Assembly (NCBI GenBank): GCA_964493945.1
Contig: CAZBQG010000102.1
Location: 1-14,408 of the forward strand
DNA from: CAZBQG01 sp964493945
GTDB taxonomy: Bacteria > Pseudomonadota > Alphaproteobacteria > Rhodospirillales > UBA2165
Reading direction: 5' to 3'
Length of the DNA stretch: 14,408 nt
The translations under genes and the position numbers were made by a program. Below, piece after piece: positions 1-5,929 of this stretch. The notes under the pieces are model-generated. The model had not been told where the DNA came from, ran no database searches, and saw only the letters and a list, made by a program, of their open reading frames with translations. Every line of letters starts with the position of its first letter. Within the stretch, counting starts at the first letter, position 1.

Positions 1-39
1 GGCCCGCGCATCCGAATCAAATTTAATTTCTTTCGCCAT
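1..39 (-). CDS. groEL: GroEL chaperonin, N-terminal 13 codons only
   Basis: This is the 5' end of the 60-kDa chaperonin gene; the rest lies beyond the left edge. The 13 visible codons read MAKEIKFDSDARA, which matches the highly conserved GroEL amino terminus. The ATG is at 37-39, and a GGAG ribosome-binding site lies a few bases upstream on the minus strand. The gene follows groES in the same direction, the usual groESL order. GroEL forms the double-ring ATP-driven folding chamber in the cytoplasm and is capped by GroES. Identity is close to certain despite the short length, because both peptide and context agree. Confidence 0.93.
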   Translation of the reverse strand, partial: MAKEIKFDSDARA

Positions 40-103
40 TTCTTTCTTGCTCCTTTTTGAGGGTTGAACGCGGAGGCCTCTTAATATTCAGTGGCCCGAT
101 TCG

Positions 104-131
104 CGCTAAATTCGCTAGTGCGAATTTAGCG
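104..131. repeat. Perfect 12-bp inverted repeat in the groES-groEL gap
   Basis: CGCTAAATTCGC (104-115) and GCGAATTTAGCG (120-131) are exact reverse complements separated by the four bases TAGT. The transcript would fold into a long, tight hairpin nine bases after the groES stop codon and well upstream of the groEL ribosome-binding site. No run of U follows on the minus strand, so it is a poor intrinsic terminator. Intergenic stem-loops in alphaproteobacterial groESL transcripts (described for Agrobacterium) are linked to mRNA cleavage and different stability of the two halves. That role here is inference. Confidence 0.85.
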
Positions 132-140
132 ACCAGGACA

Positions 141-452
141 CTAGGCCGCCTTGCGCTTTTTCTTGCCCTCGATAATTCCCAGGATTTCAGCTTCGCTGAT
201 AATCAGCAGATCCTCACCGTCGATCTTGACTTCGGTGCCGCCGAATTTTCCGAACAGGATCCGGTCACCCGCCTTGACGTCCGGCTTCACCTGTTTTCCG
301 TCTTTCCCGCGCATGCCGGGACCGACGGCCAAGATCTCACCCTCCATGGGTTTTTCCTGTGCCGTATCGGGGATGATGATGCCCCCCGCCGACTTTTCGT
401 CCTGGTCCACGCGGCGGACCAAAACACGATCATGCAATGGCTTAAAGCCCAT
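141..452 (-). CDS. groES: GroES co-chaperonin (10 kDa)
   Basis: The 103-residue product is GroES (Cpn10), the heptameric lid of the GroEL folding chamber in the cytoplasm. It begins MGFKPLHDRVLVRR, the standard start of the family. It contains the mobile loop that contacts GroEL (about residues 17-35, with SAGGIIIPDTAQEKP) and the conserved core GEILAVGPG and VKAGDRILFGKFGGTEV. Length is as expected (95-105 residues), with a short lysine-rich tail KKKRKAA. A GGAG motif lies upstream of the ATG. groEL follows after about 100 bases that hold a strong hairpin. A CIRCE operator and a sigma-70-like promoter lie upstream, so HrcA repression is expected. Confidence 0.98.
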   Translation of the reverse strand: MGFKPLHDRVLVRRVDQDEKSAGGIIIPDTAQEKPMEGEILAVGPGMRGKDGKQVKPDVKAGDRILFGKFGGTEVKIDGEDLLIISEAEILGIIEGKKKRKAA

Positions 453-496
453 TATCTTTCTCCAGCCTCTGATGGTTTACGGAAATATAGCCGCGT

Positions 497-523
497 TTGG
501 CACTCGCGGCTGATGATTGCTAA
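497..523. promoter_or_regulatory. CIRCE operator (HrcA binding site) of groESL
   Basis: TTGGCACTC (497-505), nine spacer bases, and GATTGCTAA (515-523) match the CIRCE consensus TTAGCACTC-N9-GAGTGCTAA with one mismatch in each arm and exact spacing. It lies in the 5' leader of groES, directly next to the predicted -10 box. HrcA bound here would block initiation or early elongation, and heat stress would relieve it. Confidence 0.9.
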
Positions 524-551
524 CAATTAGCCGAAAATGGCCAAAGGTCAA
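524..551 (-). promoter_or_regulatory. Predicted sigma-70-type promoter of groESL
   Basis: On the minus strand TTGACC (551-546) is followed after 16 bases by TAATTG (529-524). This is a good -35 and a fair -10 box. Transcription would start a few bases further on, inside the right arm of CIRCE, which is the arrangement expected for HrcA repression. Confidence 0.6.
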
Positions 552-578
552 GGGTAAACCCGAAAATAATTCCTGCTG

Positions 579-1283
579 TCAGCCATTTCCCTTTTGGCCG
601 CTTTCCTTCAGCTCCCCATCTATGGCTTCAACCAGGCCACGGCCATGGCGGTATTTGCGGTAAAGATGGATGCCCAGTCCGGCCGAGAGCACGAACAGCA
701 GGACCGAAGAGACGATGCGCGGCCCGGGGTCCAGATTGATGCCCGAACCCAGCAGGGCGAACACCACGGTCTGGGGGATATGGCCCAGGATGGAACCGGC
801 AAAAAAAGGAGGTCCGCCTACACTGGATACCCCGGCCGCCAGATTGGTCGCCAGATTGCTGCCCAAGGGCAACAGGCGGATCAGCAGCGCCATGGTGAAG
901 GGATTTTCCCTAAGAAACCCGTCGATCTTGTGAATCCTATCCGAAAATCTGGCTTTGAGATAATTGCGTCCCAGCAGACGGGCGAAATAAAAGCCGATCA
1001 TGCAGCCCAGCCCACAGGCGATGAGGGCATAAAGCCCGCCCAGGGCGAAACCGAAGGCATAACCGCCGAGGAAGGAAAGCAACTGGCGGGGCAGGCCGCC
1101 GGCCGTACTTAACGCCCCGATGGCCAAGAACAGCAGCGGTCCCCAAGCGCCCTGGCCCCGCACATGGGTATCGATCCAGGCCTGATCGATCAGACCGCCC
1201 AACCCGGTCTTGAGCAGGTATCCCAGCCCTACCAGAATGGCAATGACCGTCATGCCGGGAAGAAGAAGGCGCGGGTTAAACAC
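579..1283 (-). CDS. TVP38/TMEM64 family membrane protein (VTT domain)
   Basis: This 234-residue integral membrane protein has a VTT (DedA-like/SNARE-associated) domain. Hydrophobic stretches lie near residues 8-28, 46-62, 70-100, 125-150, 157-178 and 190-207. The family signature is visible as the glycine-rich segment around GGLPRQLLSFLGGYAFG and the later P-L-G-S-N and GHIPQTV segments. DedA/TVP38 proteins are transporters or lipid scramblases of the inner membrane; the substrate here is unknown. The start is GTG at 1281-1283, and its first base is the last base of the TAG stop of the upstream glycosyltransferase gene, so the two are very likely translationally coupled. A link to envelope lipid or glycan metabolism is inferred from that partner. 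Confidence 0.88.
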   Translation of the reverse strand: MFNPRLLLPGMTVIAILVGLGYLLKTGLGGLIDQAWIDTHVRGQGAWGPLLFLAIGALSTAGGLPRQLLSFLGGYAFGFALGGLYALIACGLGCMIGFYFARLLGRNYLKARFSDRIHKIDGFLRENPFTMALLIRLLPLGSNLATNLAAGVSSVGGPPFFAGSILGHIPQTVVFALLGSGINLDPGPRIVSSVLLFVLSAGLGIHLYRKYRHGRGLVEAIDGELKESGQKGNG

Positions 1284-2053
1284 TACTCGGGCCCGTTATC
1301 CGGTTCGGTCTCGGCCCGGAGGATGCGCCGGCGCAGCCACATCACGCCGAAAAGATCGCTGATGCCCACCCAAAGCCTGTCCAGGACGCCATATTTGGAT
1401 TGCCCGGCGGCGCGGGGCCGGTGGCCGACCGGAACCGACATCACCCGCCCCCCCCGGGCCTGCATGAGGGCCGGCAGGAACCGGTGCATATGGTCGAAGC
1501 GGGGAAGGCTGAGAAATGCCTGGCGGGAGAAAAGTTTGAGCCCGCAGCCCGTATCTGGCGTGCCGTCACCCAAAAGCGATCCCCGCACCCCATTGGCGAT
1601 GCGCGACGCCAGGCGCTTGGCCCAGGGATCGCGCCGCCCGATGCGCTGGCCGGCGATCGTCAGCGCTCCGCCTTCTCCCCCTTCGTCTTGATAGATTTCG
1701 AGCAATTTGGGAATGTCGGCGGGATCGTTCTGGCCGTCCCCATCCAGCGTCGCGATGATTGGGGCCGCCGCCGCCGCTACGCCACTGGCGATGGCCGCAC
1801 TCTGACCGCTTCTTTGCGTGTGGCGGATGTGGCGGAGGCGCGGAAACTCAGCAGCCAGCCCGGCAAGTATATCCGGCGTCTCATCGCGGCTGGCATCATC
1901 CACATAGAGGATTTCGAAGCCCGCCACCCCAGTCAAGGCCGCCTCGATTTCGTCGATCAACGGGCGCAGATTTGGGGCCTCGTCGTGCACCGGCACGACC
2001 ACGGTAAGTTCCGCCACCGTCCCGTCTTTATTTTGTTTTTTGCCGCCGGCCAT
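1283..2053 (-). CDS. Family 2 glycosyltransferase, dolichol-phosphate-mannose synthase-like
   Basis: The 256-residue product has a GT-A fold of family GT2. It has the nucleotide-binding start LTVVVPVHDEAPNL (16-29), the VDD motif at 51-53, and the metal-binding DGDGQND at 104-110. A later QSKYG near 218-222 is typical of the DPM1/polyprenyl-phosphate-sugar synthase group. Such enzymes move a sugar from a nucleotide donor to a membrane lipid phosphate or lipid A. There is no C-terminal membrane anchor of the kind seen in ArnC or GtrB, so it probably works at the inner face of the membrane as a peripheral protein. The last base of its TAG stop is the first base of the GTG start of the TVP38-family gene. 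Donor and acceptor cannot be read from the sequence. Confidence 0.9.
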   Translation of the reverse strand: MAGGKKQNKDGTVAELTVVVPVHDEAPNLRPLIDEIEAALTGVAGFEILYVDDASRDETPDILAGLAAEFPRLRHIRHTQRSGQSAAIASGVAAAAAPIIATLDGDGQNDPADIPKLLEIYQDEGGEGGALTIAGQRIGRRDPWAKRLASRIANGVRGSLLGDGTPDTGCGLKLFSRQAFLSLPRFDHMHRFLPALMQARGGRVMSVPVGHRPRAAGQSKYGVLDRLWVGISDLFGVMWLRRRILRAETEPDNGPE

Positions 2054-2199
2054 GATGGGTCTGATGTGATCCTCTTATCGGTGCGCCGGAGAACTTATAA
2101 CACCGCCCGCCCGAGAACACCTAAAATAGCATTGCATAAGCCATTCGCTGGGTTCATTTTTAATCTTTGGAACCTGAAATTTGACCGGGAGTGCGTAAT

Positions 2200-2640
2200 T
2201 TGAGCGAAGAACAAAAATCCGCGGAAGGCTATGCCGGCGACGTTTCGCCAAAAAAGGCCTTTGACATGTTGAGCCATGACGAAAACGCTGTTCTGGTGGA
2301 TGTGCGGACCAATGCGGAATGGGGCTATGTGGGCGTCACCGATCTGAGTGCGCTGGGCAAGGAGCAAATCAATCTGTCCTGGGTGTTTTTTCCGGACGGT
2401 GAGCGAAACGAAAACTTCGCCCGGGAATTGGCGGCCAGTGGCGTGCGCCCCCACCACACGGTTCTTTTCCTATGCCGTTCGGGGCAGCGGTCCATGCATG
2501 CCGCCCGGACCATGACCTTGGAAGGTTACGGGCAGTGCTACAACGTGCTGGATGGCTTCGAGGGGCCGCCCGACGAAGCCGGCCACCGGGGCAACCGCGC
2601 CGGCTGGAAGGTGGATGGGCTACCCTGGCGCCAAGGGTAG
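2200..2640 (+). CDS. Rhodanese-like domain protein (sulfurtransferase)
   Basis: This is a single-domain rhodanese of about 146 residues. It carries VLVDVRTNAEW near the start and the active-site loop CRSGQRS, whose cysteine (residue 92 from this start) would carry the persulfide. Such proteins move sulfane sulfur or act in redox signalling in the cytoplasm. I chose the TTG start at 2200 because GGGAG at 2187-2191 sits eight bases upstream of it. The in-frame GTG at 2191 overlaps that ribosome-binding site and has no other good one. The gene converges on metZ, with the two stop codons only nine bases apart. It starts divergently from the glycosyltransferase gene. Confidence 0.88.
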   Translation: MSEEQKSAEGYAGDVSPKKAFDMLSHDENAVLVDVRTNAEWGYVGVTDLSALGKEQINLSWVFFPDGERNENFARELAASGVRPHHTVLFLCRSGQRSMHAARTMTLEGYGQCYNVLDGFEGPPDEAGHRGNRAGWKVDGLPWRQG

Positions 2641-2642
2641 CC
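2618..2642. terminator. Hairpin across the rhodanese stop, possible shared terminator
   Basis: GGCTACCCT (2618-2626) and AGGGTAGCC (2634-2642) are perfect reverse complements around a seven-base loop. The stem includes the rhodanese stop TAG (2638-2640) and lies just beyond the metZ stop, so it could end transcripts from both convergent genes. There is no T run on either side, so intrinsic termination would be weak. It may instead protect 3' ends. Confidence 0.45.
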
Positions 2643-2649
2643 ATAACCT

Positions 2650-3846
2650 CTACCCCTCCAGGGCCTGAGCCAGATCCTCCATCACGTCTGCCGGATCCTC
2701 CAGGCCGACCGAAAGCCGGACGACGCCGTCCGTAATGCCTAATTCGGCCCGCCCTTCTTCCGATATCCGCTGGTGCGTCGTGGTTGCCGGATGGGTGACC
2801 AGGCTTTTGGTGTCCCCCAGATTGTTGGAAATATCGATCATCTTGAGCCCGTTGACAAAGCGGAAGGTGCGCTCTTTGTCGCCGTCCAGTTCGAAGGTGA
2901 TGACAGAGCCCGCATCAGACATCTGCTTTTTGGCCAGTTCATATTGGGGATGGCTGGGCAGGCCGGGAAAGACGATGCGCTTGATTTCCTTCCGCCCGTC
3001 CAGAAAGGCGGCCACGATATGGGCGTTCTCGCAATGCTGCTTGACGCGCAGCTCCAGGGTCTCCAGCCCCTTAAGCAACACCCAGGCATTGAACGGGCTC
3101 ATGGATGGCCCGGTGTGGCGGATAAACATGCGCAGGTTATCCTCAAGATATTCCTCGTCATTGGAGAGAATGGCCCCGCCCATGGCGCGCCCCTGGCCAT
3201 CGATATGCTTGGTCGCCGAATAGGCCACAATATCGGCGCCCAGCTCCAGCGGGCTTTGCAGGATGGGCGTGGCGAACACGTTATCGACTACCACCCGGGC
3301 CCCGGCTGCATGGGCCAGTTCGCTGACCGCGCTGATATCGATCACGTCGATGCCTGGATTGGAGGGCGTTTCCAGAAAGACCGCGCCGGTGGGTTTGGAC
3401 AGGGCTTCCTCCCAGGCTTCCAGGTTGGTCCCCAGGACCATGGTGGTTTCGATGCCGAAACTGGGCAGCACTTCGGTGCAGACATAATCGCATGACCCGA
3501 ACAGGGCCTTGGAGGCCACCAGCCGGTCACCGGCATTCAATTGGCAGGCGAGCGAGGTGAAGACGGCGGCCATGCCGGTAGCCGCAGCGCGGCAGTATGC
3601 AGCGCCCTCTATGAGTGCCAGGCGGTCTTGAAACATGCCGACAGTTGGATTTTCAAAACGCGAATAGATGAAGCGGTCCTCATCGTCCTTGAAGGCGCGT
3701 TCCGCGCTGTCAGCCGTCGGATAGATATAGCCCGACGTCATGAACAGCCCTTCGCTGGTCTCGCCGAATTCGGAACGCGAAGTGCCGCCCCGCACCATTT
3801 GGGTGCGGGCGCGCCAGTTATTATTGACCCCGTTTTTCTCGGTCAT
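2650..3846 (-). CDS. metZ: O-succinylhomoserine sulfhydrylase
   Basis: This 398-residue PLP enzyme of the Cys/Met metabolism family makes homocysteine from O-succinylhomoserine (or the acetyl ester) and sulfide, in methionine synthesis in the cytoplasm. Visible family features are SRFENPT (62-68), the aspartate that contacts the PLP ring in VVDN (D188), and the Schiff-base lysine in SATKHIDGQGR (K213). The C-terminal domain contains THPATTTHQR and the closing RLSVGLED. Length fits MetZ (390-400). The ATG at 3844-3846 has a GGAG upstream. The leader carries a SAM-II riboswitch and a terminator, which strongly supports a methionine-pathway role. MetY and cystathionine gamma-synthase are the alternatives; the sequence style favours MetZ. 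Confidence 0.93.
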   Translation of the reverse strand: MTEKNGVNNNWRARTQMVRGGTSRSEFGETSEGLFMTSGYIYPTADSAERAFKDDEDRFIYSRFENPTVGMFQDRLALIEGAAYCRAAATGMAAVFTSLACQLNAGDRLVASKALFGSCDYVCTEVLPSFGIETTMVLGTNLEAWEEALSKPTGAVFLETPSNPGIDVIDISAVSELAHAAGARVVVDNVFATPILQSPLELGADIVAYSATKHIDGQGRAMGGAILSNDEEYLEDNLRMFIRHTGPSMSPFNAWVLLKGLETLELRVKQHCENAHIVAAFLDGRKEIKRIVFPGLPSHPQYELAKKQMSDAGSVITFELDGDKERTFRFVNGLKMIDISNNLGDTKSLVTHPATTTHQRISEEGRAELGITDGVVRLSVGLEDPADVMEDLAQALEG

Positions 3847-3877
3847 CGTTTTTCACTCCTTTTCATGCGCCGGGCAT

Positions 3878-3911
3878 AAAAAATCCCCGACAGGGAATGG
3901 CCGGGGTTTTT
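3878..3911 (-). terminator. Intrinsic terminator (attenuator) in the metZ leader
   Basis: On the minus strand CCCCG (3906-3902) and CGGGG (3889-3885) form a stem with a 12-base loop. The stem is preceded by a run of A and followed by a run of six T (3883-3878). It sits between the SAM-II aptamer and the metZ ribosome-binding site, so it would stop transcription before metZ. A competing antiterminator stem can be drawn between GGTCGG (3924-3919, the aptamer 3' end) and CCGGCC (3904-3899). Confidence 0.8.
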
Positions 3912-3918
3912 CAACGCA

Positions 3919-3978
3919 CCGACCTTTTAGCTCTGTTTATTTAACGTGGCCGCAAGCTGGTCGAACAAATCACCACGT
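3919..3978 (-). ncRNA. SAM-II (SAM-alpha) riboswitch aptamer of metZ
   Basis: Read on the minus strand, ACGTGG (3978-3973) pairs with CCACGT (3949-3944) to form P1. The loop between them holds TGATTTG and CGACC (3963-3959). After P1 come TTAAATAAAC and the diagnostic GCTAAAAGG. CGACC in the loop pairs exactly with GGTCG (3924-3920), giving the SAM-II pseudoknot. These elements, their order and spacing match the known alphaproteobacterial SAM-II class, which binds S-adenosylmethionine upstream of metA, metX and metZ. The aptamer ends about 70 bases before the metZ ATG. The identification is by recall of the consensus, not by a covariance-model search. Confidence 0.9.
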
Positions 3979-3988
3979 AGTCCCTATA

Positions 3989-4016
3989 AGGATAAACGCT
4001 TCGCCGCCAAGGTCAA
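3989..4016 (-). promoter_or_regulatory. Predicted promoter of the metZ leader
   Basis: TTGACC (4016-4011 on the minus strand) and TATCCT (3994-3989) are separated by 16 bases. A start site about seven bases downstream would fall just before the first base of riboswitch stem P1, as expected for a compact leader. An overlapping alternative is CTTGGC (4011-4006) with TATAGG (3988-3983), 17 bases apart. Confidence 0.5.
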
Positions 4017-4044
4017 GGTAAATCACCGGCAAATGATTTGTCTC

Positions 4045-4073
4045 TTGTGCCTAAAGCCCGCCAACCTTATCTC
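4045..4073 (+). promoter_or_regulatory. Weak candidate promoter of tldD
   Basis: TTGTGC (4045-4050) and TATCTC (4068-4073) are 17 bases apart, and about 40 bases separate the -10 from the tldD ATG. Both boxes are partial matches. It is the best pair I see on this side of the divergent gap. Confidence 0.3.
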
Positions 4074-4112
4074 TTTGTTGGGTTAAAGTTTTTTTTGGGG
4101 AAGGAGCAAATC

Positions 4113-5546
4113 ATGACCGATCTGGCCGCCACGGATGAATTGTTCTTCACGCGCGCCGGCCTGGATGTGGGCCGCGTCGAGAATATTGTGGGCGAACAGC
4201 TGGGCGGCGCCGACGATGGGGAATTGTTTCTTGAATATAATCTGTCGGAAAGTTTCTCTTTTGATGACGGGCGGCTGAAAAACGCCAATTTCGATACCTC
4301 GCAAGGCTTTGGGCTGCGCGCCGTGGCGGGCGAGGCGACCGGCTATGCCCATGCGTCAGAGCTTAGCGAAGAAGCCATAAAGCGGGCCGGCGAAACGGTC
4401 CAGGCGGTGCATCGGGGGCATGACGGCACCATGGCCGAGGCGCCTAGCGCCACCAACCGTAACCTCTATATGGATGACAATCCGCTCAATCTGGTTCCCT
4501 TCGAGGACAAAGTGAAGCTGCTGGCCGATATGGATGAATATGCCCGGTCCAAGGACGAACGGGTGCGCCAGGTCAGCGCGTCCCTGGCCGGCTCCTGGCA
4601 GGCGGTGCAGATCATGCGGGCCGGCGGCGCCCGTGTTGGCGATATCCGTCCCCTGGTGCGCCTCAATGTGGCCTGCGTGGTGGGCGAGGGCGAGCGCATG
4701 GAACAGGGTAGCTACGGGACCGGCGGGCGGGTCACCTATGACCGGTTTTTAAACCCTGATAATTGGCAGGGCGCTGTCGATGAAGCCTTGCGCCAGGCCC
4801 TGGTCAATCTGGATTCGGTGGCCGCACCGGCCGGCGAAATGCCCGTAGTGCTGGGCCCCGGCTGGCCGGCCATTTTGCTCCATGAAGCTATCGGGCACGG
4901 GTTGGAAGGGGATTTCAACCGCAAAAAGACCTCGGCCTTTTCCGAACTCATGGGAGAGCGCATCGCCTCACCCGGCGTCACGGTGGTCGATGACGGAACC
5001 ATCGAAGACCGGCGCGGCTCTCTTTCGGTTGATGATGAAGGAACGCCCACCCAATGCACCACGCTGATCGAGGATGGGCGGCTCACAGGCTATATGCAGG
5101 ACCGCATGAATGCCCGCCTGATGGGTGTGCCCGCAACGGGCAATGGACGGCGCCAATCCTTTGCCCACGGTCCCATCCCACGCATGACCAACACCTATAT
5201 GCTGAACGGCGATCATCCGGTGGATGAAATTCTGGGTTCGGTGAAAAAGGGTCTCTATGCGGTCAATTTCGGCGGCGGACAGGTGGATATCACTTCCGGA
5301 AAATTCGTCTTCACCTGCACCGAGGCCTATATGATCGAAGACGGCAAAAAGGGTGCTCCGGTCAAGGGTGCCACCCTGATCGGCAACGGCCCGGATTGTC
5401 TGACCAAGGTATCCATGATCGGCGACGACATGGCCTTTGATCCGGGCGTCGGGACCTGCGGCAAGGACGGCCAGGGCGTCCCCGTGGGCGTGGGGCAGCC
5501 TACCTTGCTGATCAATGAGCTGACAGTGGGTGGTACGGAGGCCTAA
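4113..5546 (+). CDS. tldD: Metalloprotease TldD
   Basis: The 477-residue product is TldD, the catalytic subunit of the TldD/TldE (PmbA) heterodimer, a cytoplasmic zinc protease. In enterobacteria it degrades unfolded peptides, matures microcin B17 and acts on the antitoxin CcdA. The HExxxH zinc motif is HEAIGH at 257-262, followed by GLEGDFNRK. The third ligand expected in the family is the cysteine of GVGTCGKDG (C449). Length is close to E. coli TldD (481). The start is ATG 4113 because GGAG (4103-4106) lies six bases before it; an in-frame start 75 bases upstream lacks one. The TldE partner is not in the window. The gene ends tail to tail with the NTF2-like gene, the stop codons overlapping by two bases. 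Confidence 0.96.
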   Translation: MTDLAATDELFFTRAGLDVGRVENIVGEQLGGADDGELFLEYNLSESFSFDDGRLKNANFDTSQGFGLRAVAGEATGYAHASELSEEAIKRAGETVQAVHRGHDGTMAEAPSATNRNLYMDDNPLNLVPFEDKVKLLADMDEYARSKDERVRQVSASLAGSWQAVQIMRAGGARVGDIRPLVRLNVACVVGEGERMEQGSYGTGGRVTYDRFLNPDNWQGAVDEALRQALVNLDSVAAPAGEMPVVLGPGWPAILLHEAIGHGLEGDFNRKKTSAFSELMGERIASPGVTVVDDGTIEDRRGSLSVDDEGTPTQCTTLIEDGRLTGYMQDRMNARLMGVPATGNGRRQSFAHGPIPRMTNTYMLNGDHPVDEILGSVKKGLYAVNFGGGQVDITSGKFVFTCTEAYMIEDGKKGAPVKGATLIGNGPDCLTKVSMIGDDMAFDPGVGTCGKDGQGVPVGVGQPTLLINELTVGGTEA

Positions 5547-5842
5547 TCGGCGGGTTCCGAATGGAACAGCTTGGAGATGATGCGCCAGGTTCTTTGCTCG
5601 TCCACCAGATGCAGATGATCGATGAACATGCGCCCAAGATATAAATCGCGTACCGTCACCGAGGCGGTGGTGGGCGTTTGGTCTATATCCAGGATTTCCA
5701 TGTCATAGGGCGCACCTTCGGCCTTGGGCGAGGGCACCGTATCGATAAAGCCCAGAAAAGTTTCCAGGCTCATGAGGTTGAGTTTGCCGTTGCTGGAAAA
5801 GCCGATGATTTTGGCTTCGGGGTGGAAGGCCTGTTCCAGCAT
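5543..5842 (-). CDS. NTF2-like / putative lumazine-binding family protein, 5' end broken
   Basis: The open part encodes 99 residues resembling the putative lumazine-binding family (Lumazine_bd_2, NTF2-like fold), with QAFHPEAKIIGF, the central DLYLGRMFIDHLHLV and the closing WRIISKLFH. This fold forms a small cone-shaped pocket in cytoplasmic proteins; function is not known. The family normally has about 20 more residues including YFDGLY. Those residues are encoded in frame just upstream (5843-5911) but are cut off by TAG at 5879-5881. The ATG at 5840-5842 has a purine run directly against it and would be a poor start. The gene lies 18 bases after gshA and may be co-transcribed with it. It is either a recent pseudogene or a base-call error; an intact short protein is less likely. 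Confidence 0.6.
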   Translation of the reverse strand: MLEQAFHPEAKIIGFSSNGKLNLMSLETFLGFIDTVPSPKAEGAPYDMEILDIDQTPTTASVTVRDLYLGRMFIDHLHLVDEQRTWRIISKLFHSEPAD

Positions 5843-5911
5843 CCCCCTGTCGCTGTCATAGAGCCCGTCAAAATATAGCTAGATAGCGTTTTGGATGCCC
5901 GCATCACTCAT
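5843..5911 (-). pseudogene. 5' remnant of the NTF2-like gene with in-frame TAG
   Basis: From the ATG at 5909-5911 the frame reads MSDAGIQNAI, then TAG (5881-5879), then LYFDGLYDSDRG, and continues without a frame change into the open part of the gene. The YFDGLY segment is a hallmark of the family start, so the stop interrupts real coding sequence. A single C-to-T change from CAG (Gln) would explain it. TAG is an ordinary stop elsewhere in this window. Confidence 0.75.
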
Positions 5912-5929
5912 GGATTCCGGCCATTCACG

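Noticed and set aside
57..530. A plus-strand frame across groES and its promoter
   Set aside because: It crosses groES, the hairpin and CIRCE on the wrong strand and its product resembles nothing.
530..552. A heat-shock sigma-32 promoter before groES (CTTGACC followed by CCATTTT)
   Set aside because: The two boxes are only about five bases apart, far from the 13-15 needed. The sigma-70 reading with CIRCE explains the region better.
1400..2203. A 267-codon frame on the plus strand over the glycosyltransferase gene
   Set aside because: It is antisense to a gene with clear GT2 motifs and has no recognisable domain or ribosome-binding site.
3878..3911. The metZ leader hairpin as a terminator for a plus-strand transcript
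   Set aside because: It could also work on the plus strand, but no plus-strand gene ends before it, so its purpose is best explained as the metZ attenuator.
5879..5881. TAG in the NTF2-like gene as a recoded sense codon (pyrrolysine or suppression)
   Set aside because: TAG ends several intact genes here (glycosyltransferase, rhodanese, rsmE, acyl-CoA synthetase), and nothing points to pyrrolysine use in this group.
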